Source: Bacteroidales bacterium (lineage in GTDB: Bacteria > Bacteroidota > Bacteroidia > Bacteroidales > UBA932). Taken from it: a stretch of 64,000 nt of DNA. Location: assembly GCA_022647615.1 (NCBI GenBank), contig JALCKZ010000001.1, positions 174,178-238,177 on the forward strand, given 5' to 3'. Each line of letters opens with the position of its first letter. Position 1 is the first letter of the stretch. Position numbers and translations under genes: made by a program. Under the pieces are notes generated by a model, which was not told the DNA's origin, ran no database searches, and saw only the letters and a list, made by a program, of their open reading frames with translations. Shown piece by piece: positions 21,976-31,398 of this stretch.

Positions 21976-23049
21976 TTACTTTTGTTTAATTTCACATAAT
22001 GCGTACTCTTTCTTCAAAATAGATATGACCTGATGTACGCTCCTTATCTTATCAGCCATATAGGCATTTGCTCCGACAAATACATATCCGTCTGACAATT
22101 TGCCTTTTACAGCATTATATAATGCTTTGATAATGCAATATGGACTGTGGACATAATCACATGTTTTAATGCAATGATATCCGCATCCTTGGGGTTTTGT
22201 AAGACCGGCATTAATTTTATCTGTAAACTCACTCTCTATTGCCCTGCCCGGCATCCCGACAGGACTGTCTATGATTATGATATTCTCTTTTTTGCATTTG
22301 ATATATGCCTCTTTGAACTCGCCGGCCGCGTCGCACTCAATTGTCGGAACAAAAATGCTAGCCATTTGCGCGCCGTCAGCTCCAAGCTTCATAATCCTCA
22401 TAATATCCTCCCCGGTAGTCAAGCCTCCGCCTGCAATAACCGGAATTTTTTTTCTCTCTTTATAAGAGGATGTTACTTTAACAACCTCCGGAACTATTTT
22501 CTCCAGAGTATAATTTTCATCAAAAATCTGATTCTTTTTAAAGCCAAGATGTCCTCCAGCCTTTGGTCCTTCAACTACCACAGCATCAGGCAAATAATGG
22601 TAAGTGGCATCCCACTTCTCACAAATTATTTTTGCCGCTCTTGCAGAGGAAACTATCGGGACTAAAAGAGTTGTACTGTCTTTCTTTAAAAATGACGGGA
22701 GATTAAGAGGAAGCCCCGCGCCTGAAAAAATAATATCTGCTTTCTCCTCAATGGAGGTATTAACCATATCTGCAAAATTGGAGAGCGCAACCATAATATT
22801 CACTCCAATAATGCCTTTGGTCATTTCCTTTGCCTTTCTTATCTCCTCTCTTAGGCCATAGATACAGTTAAGAGGATAATTATCAGGGGTTTTACGATAC
22901 AGCAGTCCCATCCCGGCGCATGAAATTACTCCAATGCCGCCTTCATTTGCAACCGCAGAGGCAAGTCCGGAAAGTGAAACGCCAACGCCCATTCCACCCT
23001 GAACTATAGGGAGCTTAACTTCCAATTTTCCAATAAAAAATGATTTCAT
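21976..23049 (-). CDS. Nitronate monooxygenase / 2-nitropropane dioxygenase-like FMN protein
   Basis: The protein has about 357 residues from the chosen start (MKSFFIGKLEVKLPIVQGGMGVGVS). Family features are VQGGMGVGVSLSGLASAVANEGGIGVIS at the N-terminus, GAGLPLNLP, VVVEGPKAGGHLG (catalytic-region His and flavin contacts) and PVIAGGGLTTGEDIMRIMKLGADGAQMASIFV (FMN phosphate site). A C-terminal Cys cluster (CGYHCIKTCDYVHSPYC) occurs in anaerobe homologues. It oxidises nitronates in characterised relatives. In related FabK-type proteins the same fold reduces enoyl-ACP, so the exact role is uncertain. The helicase gene follows immediately. Confidence 0.8.
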   Translation of the reverse strand: MKSFFIGKLEVKLPIVQGGMGVGVSLSGLASAVANEGGIGVISCAGMGLLYRKTPDNYPLNCIYGLREEIRKAKEMTKGIIGVNIMVALSNFADMVNTSIEEKADIIFSGAGLPLNLPSFLKKDSTTLLVPIVSSARAAKIICEKWDATYHYLPDAVVVEGPKAGGHLGFKKNQIFDENYTLEKIVPEVVKVTSSYKERKKIPVIAGGGLTTGEDIMRIMKLGADGAQMASIFVPTIECDAAGEFKEAYIKCKKENIIIIDSPVGMPGRAIESEFTDKINAGLTKPQGCGYHCIKTCDYVHSPYCIIKALYNAVKGKLSDGYVFVGANAYMADKIRSVHQVISILKKEYALCEIKQK

Positions 23050-23288
23050 CATTACAAAAACATTTTGCGCTGCACCTTGCAATTGACGTGTAAATCAGGG
23101 CAATCCCTTCTTGCACGGCAGCACGCACAGCTGTCACTTCAGACAACAGAATTAATAAAGATGATTTGGAGACAAAATGTCCGCAGAAAAACGCGGAAGC
23201 AAACACAAACAGTATAAACTCCTTTGTAAGAGCGCGCAAATGTAATCAATTATTTGAATATTCAATAATGCAGTTATCGCCACTGCAC

Positions 23289-23320
23289 AAAAAAAGGCCT
23301 GCTTTCGCAGACCTTTTTTT
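23289..23320. terminator. Intrinsic terminator downstream of tRNA-Phe
   Basis: AAAAAAAGGCCTGC (23289-23302), loop TTTC, GCAGACCTTTTTTT (23307-23320) form a long stem with one C/A mismatch. The A and T runs on both sides make it usable in either direction. It directly follows the 3' end of the reverse-strand tRNA. Confidence 0.85.
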
Positions 23321-23321
23321 G

Positions 23322-23394
23322 TGGTGCCTCCGGGAGTTGAACCAGGGACACAAGGATTTTCAGTCCTTTGCTCTACCAGCTGAGCTAAGGCACC
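23322..23394 (-). tRNA. tRNA-Phe (anticodon GAA)
   Basis: On the reverse strand the acceptor arms GGTGCCT and AGGCACC pair perfectly. The D arm reads GCTC AGCTGGTAGA GAGC-like. The anticodon stem AAGGA/TCCTT encloses the loop CTGAAAA with anticodon GAA. The T loop is TTCAACT. The T stem CCTGG/CCCGG has one T-C mismatch in the middle, which is unusual. CCA is not encoded. Confidence 0.93.
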
Positions 23395-23441
23395 AGTGAT
23401 TTAGGGCTGCAAATATAGGGATAATTTTTAAATTTGCAACA

Positions 23442-25664
23442 ATGATGGCGCAAGGCAAAATATATGTATCTGTAATTCTTCCAATCAAATTTGAGGGGGA
23501 GATATTTTACATTCTGCCTCACGACAGTTATTCCTCACTCTCAGACTCCTCAGCCACTTCAAGCTCAAAGATTTTCTCTTCGCTTACCGGCAGCCGCGTG
23601 CGCGTAATGTTTGGGAAGAAAATCCACAGCGGAGTAATACGCAGAGTTGTGGAGGAGAAAGATTTGCCACAGCAATTTACAGAGGTGAAGGTCAAAGATG
23701 AAAAGACCGGCACCACGCGCACGGAGCTTAAACCAGTTGAATACAAGGAGATTCTATACATAGAAGATCTTCCAAAAATCACTCCGGAAGAGATAAAATT
23801 TTGGGACTCAATTGCACACTATTATTTGTGCAGCACGGGAGAAGTTTTCAAAGCGGCCTACCCTATTTTAACACAAAAACAAGAAGCTGTAAAATCTCAT
23901 AAAACTCCTGCAGATATCTTTGAAAAAATCAAGAAAGAGGATAACGAAAACCAATTCTCATTTATTGATGCACATCGCCCCGTATTATCTGATGCACAGC
24001 AAATTGCGTACAAACAAATCAAAGAGCAAATAGCAAAAAAGCCGGTGCTGCTGGAGGGGGTAACGGGAAGCGGAAAAACAGAAATTTACATAACGCTTGC
24101 AGACGAGCACCTGAAAAACGGGAAGAACGTTCTTTACCTGGTGCCGGAAATTGCAATGAGCAAACAGATGGAGCGCCGTCTGCGCGAGCATTTTGGGAGC
24201 CGCCTGTTTGTGTTTCACTCTGCGCTTAATCAAGCGCCAAAAAAACTATTGCGGGACATCCTAACATCTCCACAGGCGCAAAGCCAGCTGAGCGCATCTA
24301 GGAATGAACCGATTATCATACTGGGGACACGCTCATCACTGCTGTTGCCATTTAATAATCTGGGACTCATAATCATAGATGAAGAGCATGACGCAAGCTA
24401 CAAACAAACAGAACCGGCCCCAAGATACAACGCCAGAGATTCTGCAATTATGCTCGCCGGACTGCACAAGGCCCAAGTATTAATGGGCTCCGCAACTCCT
24501 TCATTGGAAAGCCGTTATAACTGCACTATAGGCAGATTTTCAAAGGTGGAACTCAAAGAGAAATACTACAGCGCAAATGAGCCTGACATCACGGTGATAG
24601 ATACTATTTGGACAAGGCGCAGCAAGCAAATGCACGGGAGCTTTTCACAAGAACTCATCAATGAAATAAAAAAGACTATCGCGGAGAAAGGACAAGTAAT
24701 TGTATTCCGCAATATGCGCTCCTATTCACCTGTAGTTCAATGTACTGAATGCGGGGAGATACCGCGCTGCCCGCATTGCGATGTGCCGCTCAGCTATCAC
24801 AAATACGATAATACTTTGCGCTGCCATTATTGTGAGTATCAGACAAAATTTACGGGCATTTGTCCAAAATGCGGCAATCATTCTCTGGAGGCAAAAGGTG
24901 TTGGAACGGAGAAGCTGGAGGAGGAATTAAAAGAACTTTTCCCGGAGGCTAAAATTGCCAGATTTGATGCCGATATTGCAAAGAGCAAAATGCTGGAAGA
25001 TAAAGTGTTAAAGGACTTTGCGGAGGGCAATACGGATATTCTTGTGGGCACCCAGATGATAAGCAAAGGGTTTGATTTTAAGAACCTGAATCTGGTTGCC
25101 GTCATCCAGGCAGATACAATTTTGGGACTGCAGGATTTCCGCGCAGATGAGAGGGCAATTCAGCTCTTCACTCAGCTAATGGGAAGGACAGGCCGTCGCG
25201 ATAAAAAAGGGAAGCTCATTATACAGACAAACCAGAAGAAACACCCTGTAATTGAATATATTGCAAATCTCAATAATCCCGCGGACAGCAGCAATGCACA
25301 GGATGCAGATACTGTTGAAGCTCCCGACAGCAGCATTGCGCTGCTAGATGAGAGAAGGCAATTCGGTTTTCCTCCATACGTGAGAATGATAACCGTAACT
25401 GTCAGAAACAGAGATAAAAACATTCTGAATGAAATTTCAAAGGCTGTCGGAAAAATATTAAAAATGTCCAGAGGATTTACTGCTCAGGAAGTTACAGGAC
25501 CTTTCCCTCCGCGCATAGAAAAAGTGAGAAATGAATTTCTGCTTTGCTACAACGTAAAATTCGCACGCGATAAAATGCTGGAGGCAAACAAAGATGCTCT
25601 TAAGAAAGCGCTGGATTCACTTAAGGTTCAGGACTCTATAATAATTGATGTTGATCCGCTATAA
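23442..25664 (+). CDS. priA: Primosomal replication protein N' (PriA helicase)
   Basis: PriA restarts stalled replication forks by loading the replisome at branched DNA. It has 740 residues. The N-terminal 3'-DNA-binding region is followed by Walker A GVTGSGKTEIY near 204-214 and DEEH (LIIDEEHDASYKQ) near 312. The paired zinc-binding cysteines are in CTECGEIPRCPHCD and CHYCEYQ...CPKCG. The C-terminal helicase motifs follow (VGTQMISKGFDF, QLMGRTGRRDKKG). ATG codons at 23442 and 23445 are both possible starts. It is convergent with the lipid kinase gene. A word at 25322-25330 encodes PDSS in a poorly conserved linker. Confidence 0.95.
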   Translation: MMAQGKIYVSVILPIKFEGEIFYILPHDSYSSLSDSSATSSSKIFSSLTGSRVRVMFGKKIHSGVIRRVVEEKDLPQQFTEVKVKDEKTGTTRTELKPVEYKEILYIEDLPKITPEEIKFWDSIAHYYLCSTGEVFKAAYPILTQKQEAVKSHKTPADIFEKIKKEDNENQFSFIDAHRPVLSDAQQIAYKQIKEQIAKKPVLLEGVTGSGKTEIYITLADEHLKNGKNVLYLVPEIAMSKQMERRLREHFGSRLFVFHSALNQAPKKLLRDILTSPQAQSQLSASRNEPIIILGTRSSLLLPFNNLGLIIIDEEHDASYKQTEPAPRYNARDSAIMLAGLHKAQVLMGSATPSLESRYNCTIGRFSKVELKEKYYSANEPDITVIDTIWTRRSKQMHGSFSQELINEIKKTIAEKGQVIVFRNMRSYSPVVQCTECGEIPRCPHCDVPLSYHKYDNTLRCHYCEYQTKFTGICPKCGNHSLEAKGVGTEKLEEELKELFPEAKIARFDADIAKSKMLEDKVLKDFAEGNTDILVGTQMISKGFDFKNLNLVAVIQADTILGLQDFRADERAIQLFTQLMGRTGRRDKKGKLIIQTNQKKHPVIEYIANLNNPADSSNAQDADTVEAPDSSIALLDERRQFGFPPYVRMITVTVRNRDKNILNEISKAVGKILKMSRGFTAQEVTGPFPPRIEKVRNEFLLCYNVKFARDKMLEANKDALKKALDSLKVQDSIIIDVDPL

Positions 25665-25711
25665 AAAATTCATGCTGGCCCTCTATTGCAAAAAACCCTC
25701 CGATGAGAGAA

Positions 25712-26680
25712 TTATCTGCGGCTGCCGGCATAGACATATCCCTGACCTACAACAACTTTAATGCTCTTTGGCACAAGGCTGAATTTGAACGGCGAGGTCC
25801 CGACAGCTTCTCCGTCAATCTCTATGCGGGTCTCCGGATCAGTTGTAATTTCAATCTCTCTGCACTGTTTGAAAATAACTTTTGGAATCTGATAAATGTT
25901 GCCGGAAAACAAAAGACGGAAATTGCGCAGCACCTTGTATTTTGACATTTTCTTAATGATAGTCAAATCCATAAGTCCATCATCTACAGCGGCATTAGGG
26001 GTCTGCTGCATACCGCCTCCGTTAAATCTTCCAATTCCTACCGCGCCGGAAAAAACAAGTCCGTTATAGAACGGCTCGCCGTCTGCGGTAATCTCAAAAT
26101 GCTTGGAAGAAAAATTAATGAAAGTATTTACGGTGCTCCTCAGATAGAGCCATTTGCCATACTTCCCCTCATCCTTCAAATTATTATATTTCAGATTCAC
26201 GACAGCATCATATCCAAGGCCCGCAACATTTGCCATATAGCGCGTATGCTCCACCCTTGTCTCATAAAAAACAACCTTTCCAACATCCTGCAGCACAGTC
26301 TTTTTCTGCACCAGAGAGTCCACAGCTTCCGCATAGGTTTTTGAAATGCCGTACATCCTAATCCAGTCATTTCCGGTACCTGTCGGGATGACAGCCAAAC
26401 ACACCTCAGTAGTAGGAACTACTTTCTGAATGAAAAGGCCGTTAACAACCTCATGAATTGTACCGTCTCCCCCTATTGCCACAATGTTTCTAAAGCCGTC
26501 TGTTACAGCCTTTACGGTAAGTTCAATTGCATGATATTTGTGCTCTGTAAATACACATGTAAACCTTAATCCGCTGTTGTACATCTGATTAGAGATGACA
26601 GGCCAATCTTTTAATCCTCTGCCGCTACCGGCTTTTGGATTAACTATTACCATCCAGCTATCTGAAAATTTATCCGACAT
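25712..26680 (-). CDS. Diacylglycerol kinase-family lipid kinase (YegS/DgkB-like)
   Basis: The protein has about 322 residues from the ATG at 26680 (MSDKFSDSWMVIVNPKAGSG). The catalytic domain shows VNPKAGSGRG, the nucleotide motif AIGGDGTIHEVVNGL and IPTGTGNDWIRMYGI. The C-terminal beta-sandwich includes NGGGMQQTPNAAVDDGLMDLTI. Members phosphorylate diacylglycerol or a related lipid at the membrane and recycle lipid turnover products. Two CTGTCGGGA words (25798 and 26380) lie in the gene, one encoding VGTS and one PTGT, so different frames are used. Confidence 0.88.
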   Translation of the reverse strand: MSDKFSDSWMVIVNPKAGSGRGLKDWPVISNQMYNSGLRFTCVFTEHKYHAIELTVKAVTDGFRNIVAIGGDGTIHEVVNGLFIQKVVPTTEVCLAVIPTGTGNDWIRMYGISKTYAEAVDSLVQKKTVLQDVGKVVFYETRVEHTRYMANVAGLGYDAVVNLKYNNLKDEGKYGKWLYLRSTVNTFINFSSKHFEITADGEPFYNGLVFSGAVGIGRFNGGGMQQTPNAAVDDGLMDLTIIKKMSKYKVLRNFRLLFSGNIYQIPKVIFKQCREIEITTDPETRIEIDGEAVGTSPFKFSLVPKSIKVVVGQGYVYAGSRR

Positions 26681-26798
26681 TTTATTAACAGGCACCCGTT
26701 TTGTGTTGAAAACTTAAGCCAGGCAAAAGTAATAAATTCTGCATAGCTAAAAAAGATTTAGTATTTTTGCACAATACGCATATTTATACGCATGTTAT

Positions 26799-27599
26799 AT
26801 GGGAAAAGTAATTGCAATAGCAAATCAGAAGGGCGGAGTGGGCAAAACGACTACGGCAATTAACCTAGCCGCGTCGCTTGCAGTTTTGGAGAAAAAGACA
26901 CTCTTAATTGATGCAGATCCACAGGCAAATGCCACGTCCGGACTCAATTTTAATCCGGATTCTAAAGATAAGAAGACTATCTATGAAGTACTTACTGGGG
27001 AGAGAGAGCTTAAGGAAATCTTAAGAAAAACCGATATCAAAAATCTGGATATGACTACATCCGGAGTTAATCTTGTTGGAGCCGAGCTGGAGATGGTTAC
27101 GGTTGAGAACAGGGAGTTTGTACTTAAAAATGCAATTAACAGTGTAAAAGATACTTACGAGTACGTAATCATTGATTGTTCCCCTTCTCTTGGAATAATT
27201 ACCATCAATGCGCTTACCGCTGCGGACTCCGTCATTATCCCCGTGCAAAGTGAGTTCTTTGCGCTGGAAGGCCTTGGAAAACTGCTAAATACAATTAGGC
27301 TGGTGCAGAAGAATATGAACCCGCAGCTCTCAATAGAGGGTTTCCTTCTGACAATGTATGATTCCCGCTTAAAGCTTGCAAATCAAGTGGCTGAAGATGT
27401 TCGCCGCCATTTTGGAAAGATGGTTTTTGAGACTGTCATCAATAGAAATGTCAGGCTGAGCGAGGCTCCGAGCTTTGGCAAGCCCGTTATTTTATATGAT
27501 GCATTGTCCAATGGCTCAAGCAATTATTTGAATCTTGCAAAAGAGGTCATTGCAAAAAATGAAGTTGTTGCAAGTGCCGCAGTAAAAAAAGAAAAGTAG
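26799..27599 (+). CDS. parA: Chromosome-partitioning ATPase ParA (Soj)
   Basis: This Walker-type ATPase of 266 residues positions the origin region together with ParB. The deviant Walker A motif KGGVGKTTTAINLAASLA is at 10-27, DADPQANATSG is at about 39-49 and the Walker B region is YVIIDCSPSLG. It is preceded by TATTTTTG (26762-26769), a good -7 element with only a weak -33. parB follows after 6 bases. Chromosomal rather than plasmid type, judging from the neighbouring housekeeping genes. Confidence 0.95.
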   Translation: MGKVIAIANQKGGVGKTTTAINLAASLAVLEKKTLLIDADPQANATSGLNFNPDSKDKKTIYEVLTGERELKEILRKTDIKNLDMTTSGVNLVGAELEMVTVENREFVLKNAINSVKDTYEYVIIDCSPSLGIITINALTAADSVIIPVQSEFFALEGLGKLLNTIRLVQKNMNPQLSIEGFLLTMYDSRLKLANQVAEDVRRHFGKMVFETVINRNVRLSEAPSFGKPVILYDALSNGSSNYLNLAKEVIAKNEVVASAAVKKEK

Positions 27600-27605
27600 A
27601 AAGTT

Positions 27606-28559
27606 ATGCCAAAATTTAAAACAGGACTTGGAAGAGGACTGAGCGCTCTCATTGAGAACGCAACACAGGAGAGACAGGAGGATGACTTTGTAAATCAGCC
27701 GACTGAGAGTAGTACTCCCGACAGTTCTTCTTCTCAGCTAGTATCCATTAAAGAGATATCAATTGATAAAATTGTTCCTAATCCATACCAGCCCAGAACG
27801 GATTTTGCGCAGGAGAAGCTTGATGAATTGGCCGAATCAATAAAAATGATGGGGCTTATACAGCCTATTACCGTTACAAAAATTCATGGCGGCAAATATC
27901 AGATAATCAGCGGAGAGAGAAGGTTCCGCGCATGCACTGCGGCAGGGCTGAAGAGCATTCCCGCATATATAAAAGATGTCAGCGAGGATGCTATGCTGGA
28001 GATGGCTTTGGTAGAAAATATTCAGAGAGAGGATTTGGATCCTATTGATGTTTCTCTAAGTTTTCAGAGATTAATAGATGAATGCTCCCTAACGCAAGAG
28101 GCTCTTTCACAGCGTGTAGGGAAAAACAGAGCAACAGTTGCAAACTTTTTAAGACTGCTTAAGCTGCCCCCTGAGATTCAATTTGCTATTAAGGCAAAAA
28201 AACTTTCCATGGGACATGCAAAAGCGCTGCTTGGCCTGGAAGGTGACAAAGCTCAATTAAAGCTTGCAAATCAAATAATTGAAGATGACCTGTCGGTGAG
28301 ACAGACAGAGGAGAGGGTTAAAAAACTCAATGGTGCTGCGGCAGAGAAAGTGAAGGGGAAAGAGGCAAAAGTCCCTGCCGGAAATTTATCAGCGGCAACG
28401 GAGAACGGAAAACAAGTTGCGGAAATTCTTCAGAAGTATTTTGGGGAGAGCGTGGCAATTAAACCGCGCAAAAAAGGGGCGGGAGACTTGACAATTCATT
28501 ATCAGTCAGATACACAACTTGAAGATTTTCTGAAAATATTAAAGGAACATAATTTGTAG
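27606..28559 (+). CDS. parB: Chromosome-partitioning protein ParB
   Basis: ParB has 317 residues, binds parS and spreads as a CTP-dependent clamp. The CTPase/ParB motif region is IVPNPYQPRTDF (about 57-68) followed by SGERRFRAC (about 100-108) and ALVENIQREDLDPI. The helix-turn-helix LTQEALSQRVGKNRATVANFLRLLKLP is near 160-186. The C-terminal dimer domain ends ...SDTQLEDFLKIL. I found no convincing parS site near the operon. The word at 27716-27724 lies in the disordered N-terminal Ser-rich linker. Confidence 0.95.
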   Translation: MPKFKTGLGRGLSALIENATQERQEDDFVNQPTESSTPDSSSSQLVSIKEISIDKIVPNPYQPRTDFAQEKLDELAESIKMMGLIQPITVTKIHGGKYQIISGERRFRACTAAGLKSIPAYIKDVSEDAMLEMALVENIQREDLDPIDVSLSFQRLIDECSLTQEALSQRVGKNRATVANFLRLLKLPPEIQFAIKAKKLSMGHAKALLGLEGDKAQLKLANQIIEDDLSVRQTEERVKKLNGAAAEKVKGKEAKVPAGNLSAATENGKQVAEILQKYFGESVAIKPRKKGAGDLTIHYQSDTQLEDFLKILKEHNL

Positions 28560-28573
28560 TAGAGCGGAAAAAT

Positions 28574-29563
28574 TTGGTTGTGCAGAGAAGATTATCAAAA
28601 ATATTGATATCAGCAGTGATTGCGGGAGTTTGTTTTTTTGCTCCGCGCGGCGCTGATGCACAAATCAAAACCGGCGGGGAGTTTATAAGCAACGCCCCTC
28701 CTGCTGCAGGTACAATGAAGTCTGCAAATCAGGCAGATACGCTTAGTTACGGAGATGATACCGCAGCCGTAAGACCGCAATATTCTTTAAAGAGGTATTT
28801 CAAAGCTCTAGCACACAAAGATACCATGTCAATATCCTATATGTTTCTGGGACAAGCTATTGTACCGGGAACTGGGCAGCTGTACAACAAACAGGCATGG
28901 AAGATTCCTATTGTTTATGGTGCTATAGGAGGATGTATTGGCGGCGCCGTGATGGCCAACATGAAGTGGAAAAAAGATGGGAAGCAGAGTGCAAAAGATT
29001 TAAGAAACTATCTGGTATTGGGGGCAATAGGTTCATATTGGGGCTCTTTGATGGATGCCACCGTGAGCTACAAATCTTATGAGAGACCTCTACCTGCAAG
29101 AGCCTCTTTTTATTCCGCCTTGCTTCCGGGACTAGGCCAGGCATACAATGGAGATTACTGGCACATTCCAATTTACTATGCCGGATTTATGATTAGCGGA
29201 TATTGCTGGGCATTTAACCAGAAAGAATACAGAAGATATAAAAACATGTACATAGATAAGGCGGCGGGAACATATACAGGGCCACTTTCCTCGGACGATA
29301 TTATCTGGTACAGAGACCAATACAGGCGCAATAGGGATTATTCCGTTATTGCGACGATGCTGATTTATGCGCTTAACATTATAGATGCAAATGTTTTTGC
29401 GCACTTCAGCCATTTTGATATAAGCGACGATTTGTCCTTTAACGTACAACCCGTAATAATACAGGAGGGTGCGCCATTACCCGTGCCGGCGCAGACATTT
29501 TATGGGTTTAACAGCGGGTATTCCTCCACTAAAATTGGATTCCAGATGAATATTAACTTTTAA
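28574..29563 (+). CDS. DUF5683-type membrane protein
   Basis: The protein has about 325 residues. The first possible start is TTG (28574), with GTG at 28580 in frame. No ATG precedes the signal-like hydrophobic segment (ILISAVIAGVCFFAPRGADAQ), so a non-ATG start is implied. The core shows two copies of a Gly-rich hairpin pattern, IVPGTGQLYNKQAWKIPIVYGAIGG and LLPGLGQAYNGDYWHIPIYYAGF, typical of DUF5683. The order parA-parB-DUF5683-lytic transglycosylase is conserved in Bacteroidales. Its function is unknown, and a link to envelope biogenesis during the cell cycle is only inferred from that order. Confidence 0.75.
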   Translation: MVVQRRLSKILISAVIAGVCFFAPRGADAQIKTGGEFISNAPPAAGTMKSANQADTLSYGDDTAAVRPQYSLKRYFKALAHKDTMSISYMFLGQAIVPGTGQLYNKQAWKIPIVYGAIGGCIGGAVMANMKWKKDGKQSAKDLRNYLVLGAIGSYWGSLMDATVSYKSYERPLPARASFYSALLPGLGQAYNGDYWHIPIYYAGFMISGYCWAFNQKEYRRYKNMYIDKAAGTYTGPLSSDDIIWYRDQYRRNRDYSVIATMLIYALNIIDANVFAHFSHFDISDDLSFNVQPVIIQEGAPLPVPAQTFYGFNSGYSSTKIGFQMNINF

Positions 29564-29639
29564 AATTTTGCGGAGTCTAACTATAGTGGAAAGATTTTTG
29601 AGAGGAAAACGGATTTGACAATTAAAAAAAATTTTACTG

Positions 29640-31334
29640 ATGAGATTTAGAAGAGTTACCATCTTGCTGATTGCAATGTGCAGCTTATTGTGTTTTAACA
29701 CAAATACTTACGCACAATTATTCAAAAGCAAAAAGCAGCTGACACAAGAAAACGCAAAACTTAGAAAGACAATTGATTCATTAAAGAATATTATAGGAGA
29801 GGGTGAAATTGAAATTGCAGACACAACTGATGCGGGAGACTCAATTAACCCCGGAGGCATAGGTCTTATAGAGAACGATTTGTTTGAGACCAAGACGCCA
29901 GGCTCTAATCCCGATAGTTTATTGAGCATCTGGTATTTGCAAAAGCAGCTTACTGTCGGCGACATGCAAACTATAGATTTGGACAGCGTCAATTTTACAA
30001 CAAACATTCCGGATGAAGTCTACATAGAGAAGATAAAAAAGATGAATTCTTTCATCCCGATACCTTACAACAAATCTGTCAAAAACGGTATCATTCTATA
30101 CACGGAAAAACGCCCGAGACTGGCATCAATCATATTGGGTCTAAGTTCCTATTACTTACCTATTTTTGAAGATATTTTTGAATCATACGGATTGCCAAGA
30201 GAGCTGACCGTTCTGGCTATAATTGAGTCTGCTCTTAATCCAATGGCCGTCTCCCCTACCAATGCAAGAGGTATGTGGCAATTCATGCGAACAACGGCCA
30301 GGCAGTATGGATTGGAAATTAACTCATACGTTGATGAACGTCTGGACCCTGTCAAATCAGCAACGGCAGCAGCAAAATATTTAAGAGACGCGTACATGAT
30401 TTTTGGAGACTGGTCCCTTGCAATTGCCTCATACAATTGCGGTACCGGGAATGTCAACAAAGCAATAAGACGCGCGGGCTGTAAAGATTTTTGGTCTGTT
30501 TACGGATATTTGCCTAGAGAGACAAGAGGTTACATCCCTAACTTTGTTGGAGCTCTTTACCTTTTGAATTACTATCGGGATTACAATATAGTTCCTGAAA
30601 AAATCACATTGCCGGCTCACGTAGACACATTTAGAATTCATAAGAATTTACACTTTGAGCAAATATCTGACAACATTGGAATACCTGTAGAAGAATTAAG
30701 ACAGCTTAACCCCCAGTATCTGCATGATATAATCCCAGGTTCAGAGGAGGAATATATTCTTAACCTGCCTTACAATTACACAGTTCCATTTGTTGATAAA
30801 GAGCAGCAAATCTACGCCTACAAAGACAGCATCTTCTTTAATCCAATAGTTTACAACAACTACAAAAAAGCTGAGGCAAGCGGAGGAGATGATAATGAGA
30901 CCGTATCTTCTGCAAGGAGCAATACTCCAAGGCAAAGGACGATGTATCATAAAGTTAGACGCGGTGAAACTTTGGGGGGAATTGCGCGCAAATACGGAGT
31001 AACAATTACGCAGGTTAAGAAGTGGAACCACATGAGAAAGAACACCGTACAAGCGGGCAAGAGCTTGGTAATTTACAAAGGAGGAAGAGGCGGAGGAGAG
31101 TCTACGTATGAATCACATGCGGCATCTGAAGATACTTACATTCCAGGCAGCAGAGGAAAAAAGAATTCCGCCAGAAAGTCCGGAGTTACCAACTATACGG
31201 TTAGAAGAGGCGATACTTTATTTAGCATTGCACGCAAGTATGATATGACTTTGAGCGATTTGCTTAGACTTAACGGTCTTTCCAACAACAGCAAGATTTT
31301 CCCCGGAAGAAAAATCAAAGTTAAAAGAGGTTAA
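29640..31334 (+). CDS. Membrane-bound lytic murein transglycosylase with LysM repeats (MltD-like)
   Basis: The protein has 564 residues. A signal peptide (ends NTYAQ) is followed by a short coiled coil. The SLT catalytic domain spans about 165-330, with the catalytic Glu in LTVLAIIESALNPMAVSPTNARGMWQFM and the downstream ASYNCGTGNVNKAI. Two LysM domains for glycan binding lie near 435-480 (YHKVRRGETLGGIARKYGV) and 515-560 (YTVRRGDTLFSIARKYDM). It cleaves peptidoglycan glycan strands in the periplasm. Words at 29909 and 30572 are both of the CTATCGGGA kind. Confidence 0.9.
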   Translation: MRFRRVTILLIAMCSLLCFNTNTYAQLFKSKKQLTQENAKLRKTIDSLKNIIGEGEIEIADTTDAGDSINPGGIGLIENDLFETKTPGSNPDSLLSIWYLQKQLTVGDMQTIDLDSVNFTTNIPDEVYIEKIKKMNSFIPIPYNKSVKNGIILYTEKRPRLASIILGLSSYYLPIFEDIFESYGLPRELTVLAIIESALNPMAVSPTNARGMWQFMRTTARQYGLEINSYVDERLDPVKSATAAAKYLRDAYMIFGDWSLAIASYNCGTGNVNKAIRRAGCKDFWSVYGYLPRETRGYIPNFVGALYLLNYYRDYNIVPEKITLPAHVDTFRIHKNLHFEQISDNIGIPVEELRQLNPQYLHDIIPGSEEEYILNLPYNYTVPFVDKEQQIYAYKDSIFFNPIVYNNYKKAEASGGDDNETVSSARSNTPRQRTMYHKVRRGETLGGIARKYGVTITQVKKWNHMRKNTVQAGKSLVIYKGGRGGGESTYESHAASEDTYIPGSRGKKNSARKSGVTNYTVRRGDTLFSIARKYDMTLSDLLRLNGLSNNSKIFPGRKIKVKRG

Positions 31335-31335
31335 T

Positions 31336-31398
31336 CCTCTTTAAAGTTCAAAGAGGCTAAAAATTAAATCTTATCCCTGCTTTCAAACTAAGCAGGGA
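31336..31398 (+). terminator. Terminator of the par/lytic transglycosylase operon
   Basis: Two hairpins follow the stop codon. CCTCTTT/AAAGAGG lies at 31336-31342 and 31350-31356. ATCCCTGC/GCAGGGAT is followed by a run of T to about 31400. The second hairpin, the one with the T run, lies inside the last codons of the convergent gene on the reverse strand, so terminator and coding sequence share the same bases. Confidence 0.75.

Noticed and set aside
23015..23239. A 74-codon reverse frame upstream of the nitronate monooxygenase-like gene
   Set aside because: It overlaps the start of that gene in another frame, has no ribosome site and shows no family features.
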